Below, piece by piece: positions 43,277 through 49,948 of a DNA stretch of 64,000 nt (its first letter is position 1; every line of letters begins with the position of its first letter). Origin of the DNA: Hansschlegelia plantiphila. Its GTDB lineage: Bacteria > Pseudomonadota > Alphaproteobacteria > Rhizobiales > Methylopilaceae. The stretch is taken from the NCBI RefSeq assembly GCF_027922265.1, contig NZ_BSFI01000023.1, forward strand, positions 186,001 to 250,000. Direction: 5' to 3'. The notes beneath the pieces are model-generated. The model worked only from the letters and a program-made list of their open reading frames with translations. It did not search any database and was not told the origin of the DNA. Position numbers and translations under genes: made by a program.

Positions 43277-44497
43277 TCAGGCCTCGGCGGTCCGGAAGCG
43301 GCCGAACACGCCGGCGGCGGCGGTGGAGACGGCCCGGCTGACCCGGTCGATCGCCCGCGACACGATCGTGTCGCCTGGCCGGTCCGTGCTCGTCCTGAAC
43401 AGCCAGAACGCGAAGACGACGAAGACGACGAACGGCGCCCAGCAGTCCAGCGCCGCCGGTCCCCGGCCCTTGTGCGCGAAGGTCTCGCCGATCTGAAGCG
43501 CATTGTGGAACGCGAGCATCAGCAGCACCGCGGCGACCGCGTTCGCGACCCGCGCATTGCGGCGCATGGTCATGCTGAGCGGCACGATCAGCAGTGGCAG
43601 GAACGGCAGCGAAAGCGACCGCGCCAGCCGGGCGTGGAACTCCGCCTGCAGCTGGTTCACCGGCGAAGAGGGCAGCGGCGCGCTCATCTCGCTCCAGAGC
43701 TCCGTCAGCGTGAGTTCGCGCTCGTTGCCGCCGCGGGCGCGGAACGGCGGGGCCTGCAGGTCGAACTTCTTGTCGAGCACCAGCTCCTGGAAGCGCAGCG
43801 TGCTCGGCCGCGCCGCGCCGTAATCGCGCACGATCACGCCATTGTGCAGCTTCAGCTGGATCTGCGTCCGGTCGGGGGTCAGCTCCAGCGTGCCGCCGGC
43901 CGAGGTCGTCACCACGTCGGCGCCGTCCTCGCGGTTCTGGATGAACACGCCGGTCAGTTCGCGGCCGGTCTTGTCGACGTCGTCGGCGGTGATCGTCAGG
44001 CCGTCCTTGGCGCTGATGAAGGTGGCGGCCGGCGCATGCGCCCGCCAGGCGTAGGCGACGCTGGAATTCAGGATGTCGCGGTATGCGTAGCGGCAATAGG
44101 GCGACAGGAAGCCGACAACGATGACGCTGATGATCGCGAGCACGGCGCCCAGCGCGATCAGCGGTCGGGTGACGGACTGCACCGAGACGCCGCTCGCCAG
44201 CATCGCCTCGAGCTCGGCGCCGAGGCTGAGCCGCGACACCGCGCTGAACACGCCGAGCGCGAAGCCCGCCGGCAGCGCGAAGCCCAGATAATGCGGGACG
44301 AGGTTGGCCGACAGCGTGAAGACCAGGATCACGGGCGCGCCGGCGGTCGCGAGCAGGTCGACCAGCCGCAGCACGCGCTCCAGCAGCAGCGCCATCAGCA
44401 CGACGCCGAGCGCCATCAGCATCGGGCGGAGCGTCAGCCCCAGCACGTAGCGGTCGAGCAGCCGAAGCCGCGGCATGCCCCAGCGTCCGGCGGCCAT
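43277..44497 (-). CDS. LptF-like permease, possibly for sphingolipid export
   Basis: A 406-residue LptF/LptG-family permease. It opens with LLDRYVLGLTLRPMLMAL (LptF-like first helix), has SRLSLGAELEAMLASGVS after helix 3, a periplasmic domain (about 130-270) and three final helices. The ATG at 44497 shares one base with the HIT gene stop (TGATG); a GTG at 44512 is an alternative. It forms a pair with the following lptG-like gene. See that entry for the context argument. Confidence 0.85.
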   Translation of the reverse strand: MAAGRWGMPRLRLLDRYVLGLTLRPMLMALGVVLMALLLERVLRLVDLLATAGAPVILVFTLSANLVPHYLGFALPAGFALGVFSAVSRLSLGAELEAMLASGVSVQSVTRPLIALGAVLAIISVIVVGFLSPYCRYAYRDILNSSVAYAWRAHAPAATFISAKDGLTITADDVDKTGRELTGVFIQNREDGADVVTTSAGGTLELTPDRTQIQLKLHNGVIVRDYGAARPSTLRFQELVLDKKFDLQAPPFRARGGNERELTLTELWSEMSAPLPSSPVNQLQAEFHARLARSLSLPFLPLLIVPLSMTMRRNARVANAVAAVLLMLAFHNALQIGETFAHKGRGPAALDCWAPFVVFVVFAFWLFRTSTDRPGDTIVSRAIDRVSRAVSTAAAGVFGRFRTAEA

Positions 44498-44931
44498 CAG
44501 GCGGTCCAGCACGATTTGAGTTCGGCCACCAGCGCGTCGGACGCCGCCCCGTCGAGGTCGGCGCCCTGCGAAAGATCAGGCGGTCCGGGCCAGCCGGCGT
44601 CCGGAACGACCAGATCGCGAAACGACCGCGAACCGTCGTAACGGGGAATCACGTGGAAGTGGACGTCGGGGTCGACCATCATCAGCATCAGATAGTTGAT
44701 GCGCGCGTATTTGACGAACGCGCTGAGGCAAGGCTCGATTGCGCCGATCGCCGCGCCGAGATCCGAGAAGGCCTGCGGCGACAGGTCGGAGAACGCCGTC
44801 GCCTCCTCGCGGCAGACGAGCACCAGCGATCCGAGCGTCGGCTGCTTCGGCCGCACGAGCACGCTCCAGGCGCCGACCTCGGCCACCAGGCTTCGCGGAT
44901 AGCCGAACTTCTCCATAGTCTTGTTGGCCAT
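44497..44931 (-). CDS. HIT-family (histidine triad) hydrolase
   Basis: A 144-residue HIT protein, a nucleotide hydrolase or transferase. The triad region reads D89-V-H91-F-H93-VIPRY, so the first histidine of the usual HxHxH is aspartate, while the nucleophile (H91) and the last histidine remain. It is first in the minus-strand operon with LptF/LptG-like, GNAT and nucleotidyltransferase genes. It may act on the nucleotide-activated headgroup or its by-product; that is inference. The ATG at 44931 is chosen because the protein then starts MANKTMEKFGY, and upstream sequence is serine/arginine noise. Confidence 0.8.
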   Translation of the reverse strand: MANKTMEKFGYPRSLVAEVGAWSVLVRPKQPTLGSLVLVCREEATAFSDLSPQAFSDLGAAIGAIEPCLSAFVKYARINYLMLMMVDPDVHFHVIPRYDGSRSFRDLVVPDAGWPGPPDLSQGADLDGAASDALVAELKSCWTA

Positions 44932-45040
44932 CGAGGGGTCCGATCCCTTGGGAAGGCGCAGCTTGCGAGGCTGGCAAGGCGGCCGGTTTGTCGCTAAACG
45001 ACACGCCGATAGTGTGGCGCGTGCGGGAATTGCAAGAAGA

Positions 45041-46177
45041 ATGACGGATTCGAAAAGCGGCGCGCAAGCGCCGGTCGCCGTTCTGGTCGGCGCGTCGGAC
45101 GTCCGCATCTGGGGCATGACCGCGGCGGAGCGGCTGCGCCGCCAGCTGTCGCGCGCCGGCGTGACGGATGTCCGTCCCAACGCGGACGGCCTCGTCGAAG
45201 GCGGCCGCGTCATCGCGCTCCGACTGGATTACGCCTACGAGCAGCGGCTGATCGAGGCGCTTGTCGAGCGCGCCGACGTGGCGCTGACGGTTGACGGCGC
45301 GCTGGTCGCGGCGGGCGTCGCGTCGCAGACGGCCCCCGCGGCGATCGCCGCGCTCGAAGGCCGCGGCCCGCTGCCGACCGGCGTCGCGGCGCTCGATTCC
45401 GAAGGACTCGCGGGCTCGTACAACCGCAAGCTCCGCAAGCGGGAGATCGCTTATGTCGCGCCGCTGAACGCCGCCACCGTGGACGATTTCGAGGCGCGCA
45501 GCTTCGCAGGCTCCTACAAGGGCGTTACCGACGTCGTCACCAAATATGTCTGGCCGGTTCCGGCGCGGATCGTGACCAAGTGGTGCGCCGAGCGCGCCAT
45601 CACGCCGAACCAGGTCACCTATGTCGGGCTTGTCCTGATGTTCGTCGCGCTCGGTCTGTTCTGGAACGGCTGGTTCCTCACCGGACTGGTCCCGGCCTGG
45701 ATCATGACCTTCCTCGACACCGTCGACGGCAAGCTCGCCCGCGTGACCATGACCTACTCGAAGTTCGGCGACGTGCTCGACCACGGCATCGACCTGGTGC
45801 ATCCGCCGTTCTGGTGGTGGGCGTGGATCGTGGGCCTGCCGGCGGTCGGTCTCGGTCTGGAGCGGCCGGATCTCGCCGTCGGCGTCATCATCGGCGGCTA
45901 CATCGTCCAGCGCATCCTCGAGGGCGCGTTCCTCAGGCTGTTCGGCATGCATATGCACGTCTGGCGGCCGTTCGACAGTTTCTTCCGGCTGATCACGGCG
46001 CGCCGGAACCCCAACCTCGTGATCCTGACCGTCTTCACACTGTTGGGCCGGCCCGACGTCGGGATGATCGTCGTGCTGTGGTGGATCGTGCTGTCGCTGG
46101 TGGTCCACGCCGTGCAGCTCGTCCAGGGCGTCATCGTCAGCCGAAAGCGTCCGGTCACCTCCTGGCTCTCGGCGTGA
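45041..46177 (+). CDS. CDP-alcohol phosphotransferase with degenerate N-terminal NTP-transferase-like domain
   Basis: A 378-residue protein. Residues about 10-150 look like a decayed nucleotidyltransferase domain (VAVLVGASDVRIWGMTAAERL, no lysine signature). Residues 165-370 are a membrane CDP-alcohol phosphotransferase with the complete motif: D226-x2-D229-G230-x2-A233-R234-x8-G243-x3-D247-x3-D251. It should transfer a phospho-alcohol from a CDP donor to an alcohol or phosphate acceptor, here probably ceramide or ceramide phosphate. The domain order recalls bifunctional inositol-phosphate enzymes. It overlaps the next gene by four bases (GTGA). It is divergent from the HIT operon. Confidence 0.85.
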   Translation: MTDSKSGAQAPVAVLVGASDVRIWGMTAAERLRRQLSRAGVTDVRPNADGLVEGGRVIALRLDYAYEQRLIEALVERADVALTVDGALVAAGVASQTAPAAIAALEGRGPLPTGVAALDSEGLAGSYNRKLRKREIAYVAPLNAATVDDFEARSFAGSYKGVTDVVTKYVWPVPARIVTKWCAERAITPNQVTYVGLVLMFVALGLFWNGWFLTGLVPAWIMTFLDTVDGKLARVTMTYSKFGDVLDHGIDLVHPPFWWWAWIVGLPAVGLGLERPDLAVGVIIGGYIVQRILEGAFLRLFGMHMHVWRPFDSFFRLITARRNPNLVILTVFTLLGRPDVGMIVVLWWIVLSLVVHAVQLVQGVIVSRKRPVTSWLSA

Positions 46178-47109
46178 CGCGGCTGGGCGTCGTCGCGAAC
46201 GGACGAAGCTGGCGCAACCGCAACGGCCGCGCCGCGCCGCCCGCTTCCGCCGGCGTCCTGTTCGAGGCGCCCGACTCGCCCGCCGATTATCCCGAGGTGA
46301 TGAGGCGCTTCGCGGCGGCGGGCGTCACGACGCTCGCGATCGACGGCGGCGACGGCACGCTGCGCGACGTGATGAGCGCCATGGCGCCGGCCTTCGGCGA
46401 CGCGCTCCCGCAGATCGCGCTGCTGCCGAACGGCAAGACCAACGTGGCCGCGGCCGACGTCGGCGGGGCGGGGCGGGGGCCTGACGCCGTCGGCAGGCTC
46501 GCCGCCGCGCTGAGCGCCGATGCGCCGCTGACGACGACCGTGCGCCGCCCGCTGGCGATTTCGTTCGACGGGCGCTCGGTCTACGGCTTCGTGTTCGGCC
46601 TCGGCGCCTTCGAGCGCGCGACCCGCCTCGTCGACGAGCGCGTGCACGAGCGCGGCTTCGCGCAGAAGCTCGGCGTCGCGCTCGGCGTCGTGGGGTCGGT
46701 CTCGACGGCGCTGTTCGGCAAGGAGCGCGCGGCGTGGAGCCGCGGCGTGCCGCTGTCGCTCGCGCTCGACGGCGGCGGGGAGGCGACCCACGACAGCTTC
46801 GCGCTGCTCGCGACCTCGCTCCGGCGCTGGGTGCTCGGCCTCTGGCCGTTCTGGGGAACCGGCGAGGGCGCGATCGCGGTGACCGAGATATCGGCCCCGC
46901 CGCGGCGCCTCGCGCTCGGCCTCGCGACCGCCGGCCTCGGCCGGCCGCGGCCGTGGGCTGCGGCGGAAGGCTGGCGGAGCGAGCGCGCGGACCGTGTGTC
47001 GCTGTCGCTGCGGGCGCCCTTCATCATCGACGGCGACCGGTTCGAGCCCGGCCCCGACGGCGCGGTCGAGATTCGGTCCGGACCGCCGCTCTCCTTCGTC
47101 AGGCTCTGA
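46174..47109 (+). CDS. Diacylglycerol/ceramide kinase-like (LCB5 family)
   Basis: Lipid kinase of 311 residues with the catalytic-domain motif IDGGDGTLRDVMS (GGDGT at residues 58-62) and the C-terminal beta-sandwich typical of the DAGK/sphingosine-kinase family (about 125-305, FIIDGDRFEPGPDG). In Caulobacter a ceramide kinase of this type (CpgB) works in synthesis of ceramide phosphoglycerate. Its place between the CDP-alcohol phosphotransferase and the Tam41-like gene supports ceramide as the substrate. Diacylglycerol cannot be excluded. GTG start at 46174. Confidence 0.85.
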   Translation: MTRLGVVANGRSWRNRNGRAAPPASAGVLFEAPDSPADYPEVMRRFAAAGVTTLAIDGGDGTLRDVMSAMAPAFGDALPQIALLPNGKTNVAAADVGGAGRGPDAVGRLAAALSADAPLTTTVRRPLAISFDGRSVYGFVFGLGAFERATRLVDERVHERGFAQKLGVALGVVGSVSTALFGKERAAWSRGVPLSLALDGGGEATHDSFALLATSLRRWVLGLWPFWGTGEGAIAVTEISAPPRRLALGLATAGLGRPRPWAAAEGWRSERADRVSLSLRAPFIIDGDRFEPGPDGAVEIRSGPPLSFVRL

Positions 47110-47114
47110 CGCCG

Positions 47115-48050
47115 ATGAGCGCGGCCGGCCTCATCGAATTCGTCTCGGGCGAGCTCGCAAGGCCCGTGTCGCCCGCGATCTCGGCCTTCGCCGCGGACAT
47201 CGCGGCCCGCGGCGGGGCGGGGACCGTCGCCGTGCTGTTCTACGGCTCGGCGCTCCGGACCGGCGAGACCGACGGGCTGCTCGACTTCTACGTGCTGCTC
47301 GACGACCTCGCCGCCTGGGACTGGGGACGGCCCGCGCGGACCGGCGCCAGGACGCTGCCGCCCAACATCGAATACGCCGAGACCTCCGGCGAGCCGAAGC
47401 TCCGCGCCAAGATCGCGATCATGTCGCTCGCGCAGTTCCGCGACCACGCCCGTGCGCAGAGCCTCGACACCACGATCTGGGCGCGCTTCGCGCAGCCCTG
47501 CGGGCTGGTCTGGCGCCGCGATGAGGCGGCGGCATCGGCTGCGGCGGAGGCGGTCTCGATCGCGGTCGGCGCGGCGGCGTGGTGGGCGGCGCATCTCGGG
47601 CCGCCGTCGGGGCCGGCGGGCGAATTCTGGACGGCGCTGTTCACGCGCACCTACGCCTCGGAGCTTCGCGTCGAGGGCAAGGGGCGGCCGGGCTCTATCA
47701 TCGAGAGCGCGCCGGCCCGCTACGCCGCGCTGCTGCCGCTCGCCTGGACGGCCGAGGCGATCCGCTTCGCCGAAGGGGCAGGGGAGGCGCTGACGCCCGC
47801 GATCACGCCCGAGGCGAGGGCGGATGCAGAAAGGGCCTGGCGCCGCCGGAAGCGGATCGCCAAGCCCCTCAATCTGGCGCGGCTCGCGAAAGCCGCCTTC
47901 ACGTTCTCAGGCGGCGTGGACTACATCGCCTGGAAGATCGAGCGGCACACCGGGCGCCGCGTCGAGGTCACGCCATTCCAGCGCCGACATCCGCTTCTCG
48001 CCGCCGGGCCGGCGCTATGGAAGCTCTGGCGGCAGGGCGTTCTGCGCTGA
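47115..48050 (+). CDS. Tam41-like nucleotidyltransferase candidate
   Basis: A 311-residue protein that I do not fully recognise. The segment LFYGSALRTG-ETDGLLDFYVLLDD (G44-S45, D57, D63-D64) fits the GS-x(n)-D-x-D/DD pattern of pol-beta-type nucleotidyltransferases, and resembles the YGSG/DFxxxxDD of Tam41, the mitochondrial CDP-diacylglycerol synthase. A GNAT or other role is unlikely. It follows the lipid kinase by 5 bases, so a CDP-lipid-forming step is plausible. The last 83 bases overlap, antisense, the 3' end of serine palmitoyltransferase. Confidence 0.65.
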   Translation: MSAAGLIEFVSGELARPVSPAISAFAADIAARGGAGTVAVLFYGSALRTGETDGLLDFYVLLDDLAAWDWGRPARTGARTLPPNIEYAETSGEPKLRAKIAIMSLAQFRDHARAQSLDTTIWARFAQPCGLVWRRDEAAASAAAEAVSIAVGAAAWWAAHLGPPSGPAGEFWTALFTRTYASELRVEGKGRPGSIIESAPARYAALLPLAWTAEAIRFAEGAGEALTPAITPEARADAERAWRRRKRIAKPLNLARLAKAAFTFSGGVDYIAWKIERHTGRRVEVTPFQRRHPLLAAGPALWKLWRQGVLR

Positions 48051-49284
48051 CGCGCGGGAACTGCGTCACGTTCGAGTAGTCGGGCTCGGCGTCCGGGATC
48101 AGGCCGAACTCGCGGCCGACGCGGGTCATCAGCTCGATCGCGAAGTCGATGTGCTCGTCGTTGTGCGCCGCGCTCACGCTCGACCGCAGGAAGGCCGAGG
48201 AGTTCGGCGTCGCGGGCGGCAAAGCGAGGTTCAGGTACATGCCCTCGTCGATCAGCCGCTTCCAGAACGCGGTCGCGACGGCGACGTCGTTCAGGATCAC
48301 CGCGACGATCGGGTTCGCCTCGGGGCCGACGGTGAAGCCGGCGTCCTTCAGGCCGTTGTAGAAGCGGCGCGAATTGGCGCGCAGCTTGGTGCGGCGCTGC
48401 GGCTCGTGGCGCAGGGTCTCGAGCGCCGAGATCGTCGAGGCGATGATCGACGGCGGCAGCGAGGCGGTGAACATGTAAGGCCGCGCCGCGAGGCGCAGGA
48501 TGTCGAAGCCCTCGATCGAGGAGACGCAGAAGCCGCCGACGCTGGCGAGGCTCTTCGAGAAGGTGCCGACGACGAAGTCGACGTCCTCCTCGACGCCCTC
48601 ACGCTCCGCGAGGCCGCGGCCGCGCTGGCCGAGCACGCCCATCGAATGCGCCTCGTCGACCATGAGGTAGGCGCCGAACTCGCGCTTGACGTCGACGAAC
48701 TCCTTCAGCGGCGCCGTGTCGCCGAGCATGGAGTAGATGCCCTCCGCCACGATCAGCTTCTCGCCCGGCACGTCCTTCAGCCGCGCGAGGCGCTTGGCGA
48801 GGTCGTCGGGGTTGTTGTGCCGGAAGCGCACGACCGGGGCGTGCCCGAGCCGCGACGCGTCGTAGATCGAGGCGTGGCTGTCGGCGTCGATGATCAGATG
48901 GTCGTCCTTGCCGACCAGCGTCGAGATCATCGCGAGGTTCGCCTGGTAGCCCGTCGAGAACACCATGCAGTGCTTGCGGCCGTAGAAGTCGGCGAGCTCG
49001 CGCTCGAGCTGCTCGTGGCCCTTGTAGCTGCCGTTGGCGATGCGCGAGCCGGTCGTGCCGGTGCCGTGCTGACGGATCGCCTCGATCGAGCGCTCCATCG
49101 CGACCGGGTCGAAGGTCAGGCCGAGATAGTTGTTGGTCCCGAACAGCACGGTGCGCTTGCCGTTCACCACGCCCTCGACCGAGGAGATGATGTCGTCGAA
49201 CTTCACCGAGAACGGATCGCTGCCGCTCTGCTTGAGGGCGTCGTAACGAGCCGCGAGCGTCGAGAACTTATCGAGAATCGCCAT
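47968..49284 (-). CDS. spt: Serine palmitoyltransferase
   Basis: PLP enzyme of the alpha-oxoamine synthase family that condenses serine with a fatty acyl thioester to 3-ketosphinganine, the first step of sphingolipid synthesis. The 438-residue protein has the stacking histidine 137 (DADSHASIYD), the PLP-aspartate/histidine in MVDEAHSMG, and the Schiff-base lysine 244 in GTFSKSLASVGG. The N-terminal FGTNNYLGLTFDP and HGTGTTGSR also fit Spt better than KBL or BioF. Its start shares bases with the ACP stop (GTGATG; ATG 49284 or GTG 49287). The last 25 residues are arginine/alanine-rich and overlap the convergent gene. Confidence 0.92.
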   Translation of the reverse strand: MAILDKFSTLAARYDALKQSGSDPFSVKFDDIISSVEGVVNGKRTVLFGTNNYLGLTFDPVAMERSIEAIRQHGTGTTGSRIANGSYKGHEQLERELADFYGRKHCMVFSTGYQANLAMISTLVGKDDHLIIDADSHASIYDASRLGHAPVVRFRHNNPDDLAKRLARLKDVPGEKLIVAEGIYSMLGDTAPLKEFVDVKREFGAYLMVDEAHSMGVLGQRGRGLAEREGVEEDVDFVVGTFSKSLASVGGFCVSSIEGFDILRLAARPYMFTASLPPSIIASTISALETLRHEPQRRTKLRANSRRFYNGLKDAGFTVGPEANPIVAVILNDVAVATAFWKRLIDEGMYLNLALPPATPNSSAFLRSSVSAAHNDEHIDFAIELMTRVGREFGLIPDAEPDYSNVTQFPRVSAERPAARASIAPARRREADVGAGMA

Positions 49285-49535
49285 CACGCATTACTCCGAA
49301 GCGTCGTGATCGTGTCCGCAAGGTCGTCGACGGTCACAACGCTCGCCATGTCATTCAAAGGTATCGAGATATCGAACTTGTCTTCCAGCGCCATGCAGAA
49401 GTTCATCACGGCGATCGAATCCAAACCCAAGTCGTTCACGATATTCATGCCCGGCTTCAATTCTACGTCCTTGCTCGTCACTGCTTTGAGGACATCCGAA
49501 ATCTCGGACAGCAGCGCCAGTTTTTCTTCCGTCAT
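49284..49535 (-). CDS. Dedicated acyl carrier protein of the sphingolipid locus
   Basis: An 83-residue acyl carrier protein with the phosphopantetheine serine at residue 40 in DLGLDSIAVMNF. It is acidic and typical in length, and is separate from the fatty-acid-synthesis ACP. It is coupled to serine palmitoyltransferase, which matches Caulobacter, where an ACP next to Spt carries the acyl chain for ceramide synthesis. The FAAL upstream would load it. Confidence 0.92.
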   Translation of the reverse strand: MTEEKLALLSEISDVLKAVTSKDVELKPGMNIVNDLGLDSIAVMNFCMALEDKFDISIPLNDMASVVTVDDLADTITTLRSNA

Positions 49536-49667
49536 TTTGATGCCTAGGCGAAATCGACGCTGCAGACTTCACCGGCGACCGTAAACTATGAACCGGCCGT
49601 TACTCTGTAAAGCTTCTGCAGCGCCGCCAGAAACACTAATCAATGCAGCGTGTTACAGGGCTGCTTA

Positions 49668-49841
49668 TTACTCGTGCACGACTCGGCGGCGTTGGAGAAG
49701 GACGCCCGGAACGATGTCACGAAACTGTTGCCAAAATGCCAAGCGCTCCGCCTCGGCGGCGAATCCCGCTTTTGCGGACGCGACGACGACATCGCCGAGC
49801 CGCTCAAAATCCAGACGATTCCGCCTAAATGTCTCGAACAT
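49668..49841 (-). CDS. Small hypothetical protein (57 aa) in the sphingolipid cluster
   Basis: Starts MFETFRRNRLDFERLG and ends RRRVVHE at TAA. It is predicted helical, charged, without a recognisable domain. It lies between the FAAL and ACP genes in the same direction, and its ATG is 17 bases after the palindrome at 49859-49879. Third-position GC is lower than in neighbouring genes, so it could be a recent or decaying gene or chance. An overlapping plus-strand frame (49650-49862) is less convincing. Confidence 0.35.
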   Translation of the reverse strand: MFETFRRNRLDFERLGDVVVASAKAGFAAEAERLAFWQQFRDIVPGVLLQRRRVVHE

Positions 49842-49858
49842 CTGACCAAACCAGCCTT

Positions 49859-49879
49859 TTGACCGAACCGTTCGGTCAA
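49859..49879. promoter_or_regulatory. 21-base perfect palindrome, candidate repressor operator
   Basis: Arms TTGACCGAAC (49859-49868) and GTTCGGTCAA (49870-49879) are exact inverted repeats around one C. Length and symmetry fit a TetR-family operator. It lies between the FAAL stop and the small ORF start, so it could control the small ORF and the ACP-spt genes. No regulator gene of that type is in the window. Confidence 0.55.
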
Positions 49880-49948
49880 TGCACGGCGCGGAGTCGGGGC
49901 CCGCTCGGGCGCCTCCCGCCGACGACAGATACGTCGCCGGACCCCGCG

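Larger units (their letters stand above)
49536..49948. other. 413-base gap with an operator-like palindrome and one small ORF candidate
   Basis: Between the FAAL stop and the ACP start. It holds a 21-base palindrome (49859-49879), a possible 57-codon gene (49668-49841) and an AT-richer stretch at 49570-49670 that could be a promoter for ACP-spt. I see nothing else in it. Confidence 0.6.

Noticed and set aside
42158..44641. Open frame of 827 codons on the plus strand opposite the lptF/lptG-like genes
   Set aside because: No recognisable domain; the minus-strand genes are coupled by overlapping stops and starts and have clear membrane topology.
44985..45005. TGTCG-CTAAA-CGACA palindrome in the HIT/CDP-alcohol gene gap
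   Set aside because: Five-base arms are expected by chance in this base composition; no second copy was seen.
49650..49862. Plus-strand frame of 70 codons in the FAAL-ACP gap
   Set aside because: It runs against the operon, shows no ribosome binding site and overlaps the better minus-strand candidate.
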